Of a stretch of 64,000 nucleotides of DNA, positions 44,191-55,641 are shown one piece after another. Position 1 is the stretch's first letter. Each line of letters opens with the position of its first letter. The notes under the pieces are model-generated. The model ran no database searches, was not told the DNA's origin, and worked only from the letters and a program-made list of their open reading frames with translations. The stretch spans positions 4,392,314 through 4,456,313 of the forward strand of contig CM043005.1 of assembly GCA_023678885.1 (NCBI GenBank), given 5' to 3'. Source of the stretch: Pogostemon cablin. Lineage: Eukaryota; Streptophyta; Magnoliopsida; Lamiales; Lamiaceae. Both the position numbers and the translations under genes were made by a program.

Positions 44191-44926
44191 TTAAGGAGAT
44201 TTTTCTATGAGGTGAAACATGTTACACAGTAAACTCTAATAAAATCATTTTTTTTATTGTTATACTATTCATTTATCATTAGATTAATACAATTTTTTAA
44301 TATAATTTTTCATTGATAAAAATATGATTAATAAATTTTAAGCGAAGAAAATTTAAATAGTTAGACAATACGTTGCTAATAATTTCATTTATAACTTATA
44401 TAAAGACAAGTGTTACGTGAGAATATTTTATATTTTTTAAATTATTTTTGTTATGAATATTATCACTTTTGCTTTAAAATATTATCACTTTTTATTTATA
44501 CTAGTTATAAATTGTTTATAACATAGCATTATCACTTTTCTTATACTCCCTCTGTCCGCCCGAAAGAGGGTCTTTTACTTTTGTGCACGTTGATTAAGGA
44601 ATATTATTATTTAATGTGTAGTGGGTAGTTATATTAGTACGAGTGTAGACCCCATATTTTAATTGTATTAGTGGGTGTGTGTGGGTCCCATGTGTGTACA
44701 AAATAAAATGACCCTCTTTGGGGCGGACGACCAAAATGGAAAAAATACCCTCTTTCGAGCGGACGAAGGGAGTAGAAATTATCAATTTTTATTCGTTTTA
44801 CGTGAGGGCATTTTTCATTTATATTATAATAAAATAGCATTATCATTTTTTATTATAAAAATTATCAATTTTTATCCGTTTCACATGTGGCCTTATACGT
44901 GAGACGATCTCACACAAATCTTTGCA
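44191..44926. mobile_element. MITE with GTGAGACGATCTCAC-type end, carrying a nested Stowaway-like MITE
   Basis: The right end (ACGTGAGACGATCTCACACAA, 20 bases of it clear) and the ATTATCACTTTT repeats match the family seen at 47799, 50039 and 54821. The left end near 44195 is poor. A Stowaway-like MITE at 44546-44772 interrupts it. Confidence 0.45.
44546..44772. mobile_element. Stowaway-like MITE (227 bp)
   Basis: Starts CTCCCTCTGTCCGCCCG and ends GAGCGGACGAAGGGAG between TA dinucleotides. A second inner inverted pair (GAGGGTC...GACCCTC) supports a hairpin. Confidence 0.88.
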
Positions 44927-45398
44927 TTTATATAATGCTTTTGTCGGAAATTCATTTTAAATAATAACATATTTTATTTTGTTGGCTAAAAAAAACAACA
45001 ACAAAAAAACATTGACATTTTTTGGCTGTGAAGATCCGACCAGAGCACCTTCTACTTTTGATAGGTCATGCACTAGATCTGAATCATTCTCAACGAGTCG
45101 ATAAGAAATTATCCCATTTTTTTCATCGGTCCGGATAGAAACCAAAGATCTTGAGCGACCAATCCGACAGAACAACTTAAAAGATAAAGAAGTATTGTTA
45201 ATTTATTCATGTACGTTCAAAGTTCGAAGTATTATATGTAAAAATAAAAATTCCCTTTGTTACATGATTCCATTGCTAAAATACATATGTAAATGTTGTT
45301 GATAATTTATTGATATTTAGAAGTAAAATCCAACAGTCAAAAACAATTTCGTTAGTAGTGAATGCCTCTTAGCTCCATCTCTCCGGCGATAAAATCTA

Positions 45399-45628
45399 CT
45401 CCCTCCATCCCATAGTAGTTGACACACTTTCCTTTTTAATACATGGAACCCACACAAAAATAATTAATCTATTCTCATGGACCTCACATATCACCTCTAA
45501 TACAACTACTCACTACACATTAAATATTATTTCTCTCACTTCACTTTACTTCACTTTATATTAAATTATTATACTCTTTAATCTCTGTGCCCAAAAAAAT
45601 TATATCAACTTCTCTAGGACGAAGGGAG
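45399..45628. mobile_element. Stowaway-like MITE (230 bp)
   Basis: Starts CTCCCTCCATCCC and ends CTAGGACGAAGGGAG between TA dinucleotides, with internal CTACTCACTACACATTAAAT. Confidence 0.88.
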
Positions 45629-46241
45629 TATATTTTTTGTTTTAATTTGTTGATTTTTAAGTAAAACCACACTAAATAATTAAATATTAAAATCTATTTT
45701 GATGGAATCTTTTCCACCAAATGATTTGTATAACGTGGTCCCATCCCTTATGAGGTTGACTTCAAACACATACAAATGCAAAAATATACTATAAGGTAAA
45801 CAATTTAGGACGTAAGTTGTGGCAATTAAAATCAATGTACCGGAAAAAATAGTAATAAAGCGCAACCATTATAATTGACATTTCATTGCCTCAAAAGAAT
45901 AATGCAAAATAGTTTTAATAGAAGAAACAATTGATTGTTGTAGTAGTTTATAACAACTATCATTTCACCGTGCGTTGCACGGAAATAAATTATCACAATG
46001 TTATTGGATTTTGTTTAACAATTAGAATTCTATTTGAATTGAAGTATATTATGTGTATTTAACTATTAATTTTTTTTTGAATTCTACGTTATTATATTTT
46101 GAATTTTAATATTTGGAACTTAGAAGTTGTGATATGGTGATGAGAGTACTTCATTCGTCCTACGAATTCTGTTAGATTTACTGTTTGCACAAGATTAAGG
46201 AATATTTCATTTAATGAGTAGTGTGTTGAGAAATATAATAT

Positions 46242-46299
<58 letters not shown>

Positions 46300-46771
46300 T
46301 GTTGTGTGTGGTTTCATGGAGATATATTGATTATTTTGTGTAGGTCACATTTATAAAAAAATAAAAAAATATAACAATATTTGTGAGACGCCCTATTTGG
46401 TAAAATGTAACAACACTCATTGAACAATATATTCCCTTCGTCCCACCCAATTTGTATTAAAAAAATATTATATTCGTCATGTTGTTACATTTTACTAAAT
46501 AGTGCGTCCTACAAATATTGTTACATTTTTCTTTTTGATAAATAATACCCACACAAAATAATTAATATATCCACATGGGCCCACACACAACACTAATACA
46601 ACTACCCACTACACTATACATTAAAATATTATATTTTTCAGCCCACCACACAATTAAACACATAGATATATAAAATATACCCCAAAATACGTTTTGTATA
46701 GTATATAAAGTTTACAAAAAATATATAATTCCCCCGTCCAACAAATATTATTATATTTGACAAAAATTATA
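45629..46771. repeat. AT-rich DNA with (AT)n microsatellite and MITE fragments
   Basis: A pure (AT)n run lies at 46240-46297. Stowaway-like fragments are recognisable at 46150-46440 and 46430-46740 (TTCGTCCCACCCAATTTG, CCACTACACTATACATTAAA) but lack paired ends. No gene seen. Confidence 0.6.
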
Positions 46772-47394
46772 CTCCCTCCGTCCCTCCTTAAGAGGGCCAA
46801 TTGCTTTTTGGCACGTAAATTAAGGAGTATTATTATTTAATATGTAGTGGGTAGTTGTATTAATAGGAGTGTGGTCCTAATATTATTATTTTTTTTTAAT
46901 GATCGAGGTTCCGGGCTTACGCCCGACTAGTCCTCGAGGAAACAATCCCGGTCCCTCAGAACTGCCTCCAGGTAAACCGCGGTAGCCACACAATGGATCC
47001 TCAAGTAATATCTTTAACTACTGCGCACAAGGAGTCGATCCTCCACCGAGTTTCAGCCTCCCACACTGCCGCTTCTAGCCCTCAATATTAATTGTTCCAC
47101 CATTGTGCTCCGGGGGACTACCTCAATGTTGACCCAGACAACTAGGTCAACACATCATTGGTGGAAGACATTGGGGAATAAATTCCCCTTGCCATGTCTC
47201 GAACCCAAGACCAAAGTCTTAGGTAGTGGGGCTCTAACCACTTGAGCTACCCACCTTTGACGTGTGGTCCTAATATTTAATTGTATTAAAAATGACGTGT
47301 GTGTGGGTCTGACGTGTGTAAAAAATGAAAGGAAGCTCTTTGGGTGGGACGACCAAAATAAAAAAATGACTCTCTTAACCTGGGACGGAGGGAG
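46772..47394. mobile_element. Stowaway-like MITE split by a SINE
   Basis: Starts CTCCCTCCGTCCC and ends TGGGACGGAGGGAG, flanked by TA. Without the SINE (46885-47261) and one copy of its target duplication it would be about 230 bp, normal for the family here. Confidence 0.85.
46885..47261 (-). mobile_element. tRNA-derived SINE with 16-bp target duplication
   Basis: A perfect 16-bp repeat GTGTGGTCCTAATATT flanks it (46869-46884 and 47262-47277). On the minus strand the head holds pol III signals: A-box-like TAGCTCAAGTGG and B-box-like GGTTCGAGAC, 40 bases apart as in a tRNA. The body is GC-rich and the tail is A-rich (poly-T at 46889-46898 on the plus strand). At ~377 bp it is long for a plant SINE. 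Confidence 0.85.
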
Positions 47395-47798
47395 TATATA
47401 TATCCCATATTTATTATTTATGACCTAGATTGATAAATAAAAAATATGACATTGATTTATAATTTAAAAATTAAACAAAACACTTGTTAATAATAATAAT
47501 ATGTATGACATAAATTGATAAAAGACAAAAATTAATTTATAATTTTGTATTAAAAATGGTATTAATTTATAATTTAAAAATTAAACAAATATATTCCCTT
47601 CGTCCCACTCAATTTGTATTAAAAAAATATATTCCCTTTGTTCTACAAGTGTTGTCATATTTTATTAAAAAATAATGCATCCTACAAATATTGTTATATT
47701 TATATTTTTAGTAAATGAGATCCACACGAAACAATCAATATATCTCCATGGGACCCCCACACAATACTAATAAGCTACCCACTATACATTAAAATATT
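47395..47798. other. AT-rich DNA with Stowaway-like fragments
   Basis: A run of fragments similar to 46430-46740 (TTCCCTTCGTCCCACTC at 47590, CCACTATACATTAAAATATT at 47776) without paired ends. No gene. Confidence 0.45.
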
Positions 47799-48058
47799 GA
47801 CAAAGATTTATGTGAGACATGTAAGCCCTTGCGTGAGACGGATAAAAGGTGATAACATCACTAACGAAAATGAACAATTTATAATATAAATAAAAAGTGA
47901 TAATATTTTATAGCAAACAATTTATAATATAAATAAAAAGTGATAATATTTTATAGCAAAAGTGATAACATTTTATTACGAAAGTAGAGTAATAATTTTT
48001 TAATTTTTTTATCCGTCTCATGTAAGGGCTTATATGAGACGGTCTGACACAAGACTTA
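47799..48058. mobile_element. MITE with GTGAGACGGAT-type inverted ends
   Basis: The left arm (TGTGAGACATGTAAGCCCTT, GTGAGACGGATAAAA) is matched in reverse by the right arm (TTTTTATCCGTCTCATG, AAGGGCTTATATGAGAC). Inside are repeated AAAAAGTGATAATATTTTAT units. It is the clearest member of a four-copy family in this window. Confidence 0.75.
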
Positions 48059-48269
48059 CCCTAAAATATTATATTTTTTTAACCCTCTACACATTAAATA
48101 CACATTAAACACATAGATATACTCCATAAAATATACCCCATATGTATGGCATAAATTGATTTTTAAAAAATAAAAATATTAATTTATAATCTTGTATTAA
48201 GAAATGACATTAGTTTATAATTTAAAAATTATAAAACACTTGTTAATAATAATAATAATAATAATAATA

Positions 48270-48710
48270 AGGGTCACTTACTATTTGATACATAAAATAA
48301 TGCATAATTGCTGTAAACTACATGACTCAAAGTACTATTACTCATAACTACAGAATTATGATTGTGATACCATAAATACCCCTATGTATTTGCATAATTT
48401 GTTTGCACAATTTGTTTTGCACAATTTTATTTTTGCATATTTTGTTTGCACATTTTAAATTCCGGCAGCAGGCGGCGGCGGTCAACGACTGTCTGGCCGG
48501 CGGTCAACGGCTGTCCGGCCGACGGTCAACGCCGGCCCGACGGGTGGGTGGGTGAGGGGTAGGGTTGGTGGTTTAAAAGTGTATGAGATTATAAGGTTAT
48601 ATTTGATATTTTACTTTAATATTTTGTATGTGAGAGTAATTATTTGAATTCCTTGTATCTCATAGTAATTTAGGTTAAAAGTGTGTATCTATTAGTGATT
48701 TTCTCTTATA
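48270..48710. repeat. Possible MITE with a GC-rich core
   Basis: The ends GGGTCACTTACTATTTGATAC (left, 48273 on) and GTGTATCTATTAGTGATTTTC (right, to about 48705) are loosely complementary. The core 48463-48545 is strikingly GC-rich with GGTCAACG repeated three times about 28 bp apart. An (ATA)n run precedes it. Confidence 0.4.
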
Positions 48711-49126
48711 ATAATAATAATTATTATTATTATTATATTATGTATGGTATAAATAAAAAAAAGTGGCATCAATTTATAAATAATAGCAGTAAGAAATACT
48801 CCAAAAATTAAAAATGTTAAAAACAACTTAATCAATCACGACAATTATCTTAAACTACCAATTGCCATAATTGATATAGATTATTATTATGCATATTTAA
48901 TTTTAAGGAAGTGCATAGGAAAACTACCTTATATGTCTAAAATTCTTCTTGAGAAATACTACCATATATGTCGCACTTATAAAATAGAAAAATTCAATAT
49001 CTAAAGTAAAATTAAAGAGAAATTGAGAGAGATGAGAATCACGAAGAGATTAAAGAAATTTTGACTAAAACATTTGAGCGGAAAAAAATAGTTGACCACA
49101 TGTGCTTATATATATATATGACTAAA
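48711..49126. other. AT-rich intergenic DNA
   Basis: (ATT)n near 48716-48735; nothing else recognised. Confidence 0.5.
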
Positions 49127-49475
49127 TATAGTGTGCACCCGGGTGCACACGAAGCTTCGTGTGCACCCACGTACAAATATAAGCAAAAACATATATAATT
49201 ATGAGTAACAATGTATACAATTTAATTGTTAATTTTTTTAATAAAAATTTGAGTGTAAAAAATTTACAATTATTAAAATACATGTATACACTATTGAATA
49301 AAAAGTTATACACATATGAATGCTTGTTTTTTTAATGAAAAACTTAGTGTGAAAAAAGTATACAAATATTACAAAACACGTATACAAAAAAGAATAACAT
49401 GTATACAAAATAGAATAAAAAGTTATACAAATATGGGTGCAAGGGTACACCCGGTGCACCTAATATACACTATAT
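49127..49475. mobile_element. Unclassified inverted-repeat element with perfect palindromes
   Basis: The left end TATAGTGTGCACCCGGGTGC and the right end GTGCACCTAATATACACTATA are partly complementary, ending in TATAGTGT/ACACTATA. The left side has two overlapping perfect palindromes: GTGTGCACCCGGGTGCACAC and CACACGAAGCTTCGTGTG. The middle consists of two ~125-bp copies with GAATAAAAAGTTATACA. No coding frame. Confidence 0.5.
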
Positions 49476-50038
49476 ATATATATATGTGGATATATTTATC
49501 TTTCTATAACTTTCCTTTGTTAAGTATATTTAGGAGATGTTGGGTTCCGATTATCCTCAAATATGTTTCATAATTTGTTTTTCATCGAGATAATATATTT
49601 TAATTAATTAATGACCATTAAACTATTACATACATGGTAATATTTTATGTATTGATTATAATACATGTCAAGTATAGGAGATGAAACGCGTTGTGGAATA
49701 GATAATTTAATTATCTTTGGTCCCTTAACCTCCCACGAGTTAATGTATCAATGTGGGCTATAACTTAGATTATCTAATAGGGCCTTTTAAATAAACTGAA
49801 TCAATGTTGGCTATAACTTAGATTATCTAATAAGGTCTTTTTAATAAACTGATTAATTAGTAGATGATACACATGTCAATTTACATAATTATCCTTAAAA
49901 TTTATAATTTATAGCGCATTTTCTAATTTTCTCCATCTATAATTTCTTTCATTATTCTTTTTTATTATTTTCACTTTATCTATTTCATGAATTGCTGAAT
50001 TTTTTTAAAATTAAAATATAACATAACAGCATACATTT
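49476..50038. other. AT-rich intergenic DNA
   Basis: A ~50-bp imperfect duplication (GGCTATAACTTAGATTATCTAAT) lies at 49756-49840. No gene. Confidence 0.45.
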
Positions 50039-50275
50039 GTGTCTGACTTGAAAAAAAATTGTGTGAGATTATTTTAAGAAATGAGTTCTAAAAATGATAA
50101 TAACTTAATAAAAAGTAATACACTATTAATAAAAAGTAATAGTAATACAATGAAACAGAATCATTTCAAGAATAAATAAAAAGTGATAATATATTTAACA
50201 AAAAATAATAATATTCTTAATAAAAATGATAATTAATTGAAAATACGTGAAACGGTCTCATACAAGTGTGCTCTA
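50039..50275. mobile_element. MITE of the GTGTGAGA/ACGGTCTC family
   Basis: Left TTGTGTGAGATTATTT and right GAAACGGTCTCATACAA, with internal TAATAAAAAGTAATA units. It matches 47799-48058 in layout. Confidence 0.55.
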
Positions 50276-50744
50276 AAATATTTATGCCTGAATTTATAAA
50301 TACGAAAAATCAAATTAAAAATAAACAAAGTTATCGACCAAACAACTTGAAGGGCGTAAATGACGTCTTAGTTAAATTTGAGATTTCTTAAAGCATATAT
50401 ATCAAGGTTAAAATAGTCAAACAAAAATTAATAGTGCTCAATGTATAAGCAGGACTATGAATCCCACCGTCCCATGAAACAAAAATTAAGCAGGACTATG
50501 AATCCCACCATCCCATACTACAAAATTAAGGGATTGTTTGCTTGGCAGTATTAACTTGGTATTGATGCAATATAACATATAATACTACGTTTGTCTTGAT
50601 GTATTTATAATATTTTCAGCTTGGTATTATTTCAGCCCGAAATTAATAATATATTTTCATTGATATTGTGTACACCACCACGGTAGGTTACACAATACCA
50701 CAATTTAATATATAGGTATTATAGTTACTTTTATCATTATACCC

Positions 50745-51140
50745 CTTTAACATTATTATTATTATTATTATTATTATTAATATTAATTAATAATCATAAT
50801 AATAAATAATAATAATATTATTAAATAAATAATAATAATGACATTAATAATAATAATAATAATTAACAATAATATCAATAATAATAATAATAAATAATAA
50901 TATTAATAATAATAATTAATAATCATAATAATTAATAATAATATTATTAAATATTATTATTATTTATAATAAATAATATTTATAATAATAATTTAATAAA
51001 TAATATTAATAATAATAATAATGAATAAGTACTAATAATAATATTAATAGTTTTAAAAATATTAATAATAATGATGAATAAGTAATAAAAATAATAAATA
51101 ATAATAATAATAATAATAATAACAATAATAATAATAATAA
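50745..51140. repeat. (ATT/AAT)n microsatellite, about 390 bp
   Basis: Almost uninterrupted AAT/ATT triplets in both strand phases, with GC below a few percent. The strand phase switches within the tract, so it can form hairpins. Confidence 0.9.
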
Positions 51141-51400
51141 GGGGTAAATATGTCATTTTACTTATTATCTCATTTGTTAATACTTAATAACAAACCTAAA
51201 ATAACTAATATCTAGTTATCAACAATCTCACTTTTCCATAATAATACAAAAAAAACACAAGTTAAACAAATCTCATTATACACAATCCATGTATAACACA
51301 TACCAACAAGGAAACGACCCCTAATAGTACCCAATTTATAAGTAGGCCTATGAAACCCACCATCCCCATGAGTTCTAATCAATCGGGCCAGCGTGTTCGG
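51141..51400. other. AT-rich intergenic DNA
   Basis: Nothing recognised apart from a phrase (CTATGAAACCCACCATCCCC) that also occurs in variant form near 50455 and 50505. Confidence 0.4.
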
Positions 51401-51832
51401 CAGGGGTGTGCACGGTGCGATTTTGCGGTTATTTCGTCAAAATTTAAATTGCATTGTTATGTGCGATTCAGTTTGTCAATTAATTTTAAATTGCGGTTTG
51501 TCAAGTAAAATTTTTTATGCGGTTTTGTTACGGTTTGGCGGTTTAACGGTTTATTAATTAGTAACATACTTAACATAACAATATAATACATTTGAATATA
51601 TAAATAAATAAATATGTGATTAATTTAAAGTGTTTCTTCACCCTTAAAAATAAAATATTTAAACATTTACCAAATTAGATAATAAGATCATAAATATATG
51701 AAATCATCATTAGAATTTCATAAACAATTGAAATAAATATTCATAACATAAAGTAACTTATACTAAAATTATTTTGCAATCCAAAATATTTAATCTTTGT
51801 AAATCTTTTTATTACTCTTTCAATAATACATA

Positions 51833-51900
<68 letters not shown>

Positions 51901-52091
51901 TATATTTATAATTATATAATAGAGTGTGATGCGGTTCGGTGTAATTTTACATAAAAATCGAAATTGCACCATTCAAGCAGTGCGATTTTCTCCAAAAAAA
52001 TTAACCACGGTTTAGATAACAAAAATCACTTAATGCAGTGTAATGCAGGCTCGATCGGTTTAGCAGTTTTAAAAAAATTTTGCCCACCCCT
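51401..52091. mobile_element. Probable non-autonomous hAT element
   Basis: The ends CAGGGGTGTGCACGG and TTTTGCCCACCCCT are of the hAT AGGGGTGGGCA type, and GCGGTTT-type motifs repeat near both ends. An (AT)n run of about 55 bp lies at 51839-51896. No convincing 8-bp duplication; instead GGCCAGCGTG and CGCCAGCGTG lie on either side. Confidence 0.55.
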
Positions 52092-52286
52092 ATCAACCGC
52101 GCCAGCGTGCTTTATTCAATGAATTCTGATCAATAGACCAGCGTGCTTTATTTACCGAGCTATAAATAAATAGCGAGCCAAAATTTTTGTGTCTTAATGA
52201 TGCAATATCCAAATGTTAATTGTGAATGTTTCAGCTCATGTTATGTAAAAACTACAATTTCAAAAAGAACACTAACATTGAAAATA

Positions 52287-54373
52287 CTAACATCTTTCAT
52301 CCCCAAACCAATTGTTTTTCTCTTTTGGTCCAGTAGGACCATCTTCTCCATACAACTCCAAAGGCAACTTTTTAAGAATATTGTTTATTGAAGATCTAAA
52401 TATTAGAGGCAAACACTTGATGATTTTATCTAACTCTGATTTTGAATCATAAGCTATAGTTGGCCCCCATTTTCTCATATATTGTAACCAGCTTGGTTCT
52501 TTAACAATTTCATCTCCAAGATACTCAGCTGCAACAATTTCATATTGCTTGCTTGAATCTACATAATATTCACTCCGAGAAGCATCATTCCTTACTCCAA
52601 TCCCTATCTTTGATGAACCTTGAATGTAGTTACCCGGATGAGGAAAGCTAGCATGACCATTTTTCGACGAATATATGATGGCTTTGTTTCCGTCGATAAA
52701 TTCCAAATCGTAAGCATCAACCCATTTACCTCCACTATGTTGAGAACAATATATACTCCAAAGTTCACCAGTGAAATTACTAATCCGAAGAGTGAAGTGT
52801 TCCCAGTCGCCTACATGCTGGCCAACCTTTTTAAAAGCAATATTAACCATTCCCACCTTTAATGTGCCTGGTCCGTTAAACGGGCAAAAAACCCACATCG
52901 CAATATCTGTGAAGGTCCCAGCTAAAGCCGGTTTAATATGTAGGTAAAGCTTAGTACTTTCTAAGTTTCCATGCTTAATGTTATCCCTAACATCATTATT
53001 AGATAGGTCTATCCAATATTTTCCATCATTTGTCCCTCCTTGGGGAAGATTAGATCCATCAGTATCAATAGCTTGTCCATTTGAGTTACTATTATTGTAC
53101 AATAATGCTCCATTTCTAAAAAACCAAGAAACTGAAGAAGGTAGATAAATCTCATCTGGATGGAAGAACAAAGTAGGTCCATAGTGCCTAACAAGTGCAT
53201 GAATTTGATCTATATTGGGCATTGCATGGAAATTAGTTTCCAAATTTTTTAAACAAGCTATAGTAAGCTCTTTGTCTAAACTAGACGTCGTGCAATAAAA
53301 CGTACCAACCGAAACGCCTTTAGCATATACTCCCCGGTGTATAGGCCTCATACTCCAAATAAAAAGTGGTACTTTTGATAACTTAAGATCCATGTCTTCT
53401 ATCAAGCAATGAGCTTCACATGGATCGGTTAGATCTACACGAACACATTTAACCATGCTCAATTCGGGTTTCTTCGACTCATTAGTTACCACAAATCCCA
53501 AAGCTTTGTAACCCTCTTGTGGCTGTGGTAACCATATGTAACCACATAGATCAAAGTCCTCATCATCTCCATTATATGAACTCCATACTAAAGAATAATC
53601 CACAGGATTCAAGAGAGCTGGAATATATTCGGACTTCTGATCATGTTTCTTTATTACCTCTCGAGCAACAAGAACGAAACCACTTAGAGGCTTTTCATTT
53701 GATTGACAGTAGTGTCCTAGACTAAAGAATCCATTTGGGATTAAAATTGGTTTATAAAAGCTAACACCTTGCTTCCCATCCACACACAAATTACAACCCC
53801 AAATGAAGTCAAACTTAGTAACTTGGCAGACCTCTAATTCACCTAAGTTAATCTTCAATGTACCAAATCCAGAACCTGAAAATTGAAATTCCATTAAAAA
53901 AAGAAGAAGTTTGCATAATATAATTTCTTATACATGCACACACTATAAATATCAGTATCCACAAACACTAATTTTAAAATCTTTTCAGCATAACTATTAA
54001 AAAAAAAACACTCACACACCTACATTTCAATTTCATAAAAGAGAATGCAAATTCATAACAATTAAAAATTCAAATTTAAATATTGTTGCGACACAAAAAA
54101 TCAAATTATGCTTTTAAAATCTTGACTCATTTTCAAAATAATTAAAAAAAAATACTATAGTTGTTATATAAAATCAAACAAAGTTTCACCGATCTTATCA
54201 TAAACATATAAGAACATCCAAGTGCAGGTATATGAAGAAAATGAAAAATGAGGATAATTCCACCACATACCTTGGTTCCATTTAGGAATAGGCTCAGGCA
54301 ACGAGAAATTACTGGGCTCGGGTTGCACAGCATCAGGGACTCTGCTCCAAGATAAACACTTACATCTTAACAT
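52287..54373 (-). CDS. DUF946 / VPS62-like protein (two exons, 563 aa model)
   Basis: Exon 1 54373-54271 (MLRCKCLSWSRVPDAVQPEP, FSLPEPIPKWNQ), exon 2 53875-52287; the donor GTATGT and acceptor TTTTCAG join within a glycine codon. The fused N-terminus FSLPEPIPKWNQGSGFGTLK, the GTLKINLGELEVCQVTKF block, LVRHYGPTLFFHPDEIYLPS, VGDWEHFTLRISN, the SSKNGHASFPHPG block and the ending GPTGPKEKNNWFGDERC are family hallmarks, and the length is normal (~550-570 aa). The family is named after yeast Vps62, linked to vacuolar protein sorting; its biochemical role in plants is not established. Conserved HASFPHPG and DWEH histidines suggest metal or substrate binding, but that is inference. A 642-bp upstream frame at exon 1 extends to 54427 with another ATG, which I judge less likely. 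Confidence 0.92.
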
Positions 54374-54820
54374 ATTTTTAATCCAACATAAGAATCTCCT
54401 TCCTATTATGAAATAAATAAATGGCATGCACCTAGAATATTATAGGAATATCAATGTCTAACATTTTCATCATCAAACATATAAAGTCAAGGAGTGTATG
54501 TACATATAATAACAATATTTTGCTATTATTAGAATGTTGCACAATAACGCTAGCTATAAATAAAACTGATAATAAATATAAAATATAAATATAGAAAATG
54601 ATTATTCCGTGCTTGTAGGAAAAGTAAAGGTTGGGTAGGTCGCAAGAAGAAAGCAATTATATTTTTATCCGTTATGAGACACTACACCAAATATAAGTTA
54701 ATAAAATTTCTTTGATTTAGTAACTCAAAATTTGTAATGTTTGTAGTAAGGATGCTTCACCTCGTACAATTGTTTTTTTTTGTCACAAATATAATTATGG
54801 TTCCATAGGACTAGAGGGTA
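54374..54820. other. Promoter region of the DUF946 gene
   Basis: AT-rich upstream flank. A CACTA-type end (CACTACACCAAATATAAG) lies at 54681 without partner. No clear TATA box placed. Confidence 0.4.
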
Positions 54821-55068
54821 GTCTTGTGTGAAACTGTCTCACGGTGAGATAATTTTAGACTTTCGTTAGTTATCACTTTTTACTTTATTAAAGTTGTTCT
54901 CATTTTTTTCTTAAAATGTTATTACTTTTCATTTATACTAAATTGTTCATAAAATAATTCGCACATTGTCATCACTTTTCATCCATTGAGTATCATTTTC
55001 AATTATAAATGTATCACTTCTTATGATTATCAATCGATTTCTGTGAGACTGTTTCACACAACTCTTTG
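54821..55068. mobile_element. MITE of the GTGTGAGA/ACGGTCTC family
   Basis: Left GTCTTGTGTGAAACTGTCTC and right CTGTGAGACTGTTTCACACAA (first 20 bases clear) form inverted ends; ATCACTTTT units fill the inside. Confidence 0.7.
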
Positions 55069-55100
55069 CACAGAACTAGGTTGTTTGTGAATACTTCTAA

Positions 55101-55305
55101 GCAAGGAGATAGCTTATACATTGACCAAGGATCGAATCTCACCCGCACCGTGGGAGCAACCTCTTAATTAAGGGGGCTCCTTGTGTGTGGTGAGTTAAAA
55201 GATCTAACCCTTATTGGTCGGTTGAGTTACCATGATTAACCTCCTTCACATGCTGTCGGGCCGGCGTGCGAGGGCGCATGGGTGGGCGAACAACCTTTTT
55301 GTACA
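55101..55305 (+). mobile_element. SINE-like insertion (205 bp) with 16-bp target duplication
   Basis: The perfect 16-bp repeat TTGTGAATACTTCTAA flanks it (55085-55100 and 55306-55321). The 5' part has GGAGATAGCTTATACA (A-box-like) and GGATCGAATCTC (B-box-like), and the 3' end is CCTTTTTGTACA, similar to the short T-run end of Au-type plant SINEs. The A to B spacing is shorter than in a tRNA, so part of the head is lost. Confidence 0.7.
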
Positions 55306-55641
55306 TTGTGAATACTTCTAAAGTAACAGTATTGTATACATAAGGATTACATTTCCTCTAATTTCAAATTTTATATAACTCTAAGCAGTTGAATGAAACA
55401 GGAGAAAAAAGAGTTTATTGGACCTATCTACCATGAAAGCCTTTGACGTAGGTTTATTATCGGGTCAATTGAGTGGCACCACATGAATTTGAAAATTTCT
55501 TACTAAATTTATTTGACTAAAGAATATAGTGCTATAATTAATCAAAAAAGAATCAAAAAAAAAAAAAAGAAGAAGAACCAAAAATATTTATTTATATGGG
55601 GAAGAATTACACGCCCATTAATATTTAGATCAACCACCACC

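Noticed and set aside
47180..47262. tRNA gene on the minus strand
   Set aside because: A and B boxes are present, but the acceptor and anticodon stems do not pair well and the sequence is the head of a SINE with target duplication.
54371..54427. Upstream ATG giving a DUF946 protein longer by 18 residues
   Set aside because: The inner start MLRCKCLSW looks like the usual short N-terminus of the family; the extension has no conserved feature. It cannot be excluded.
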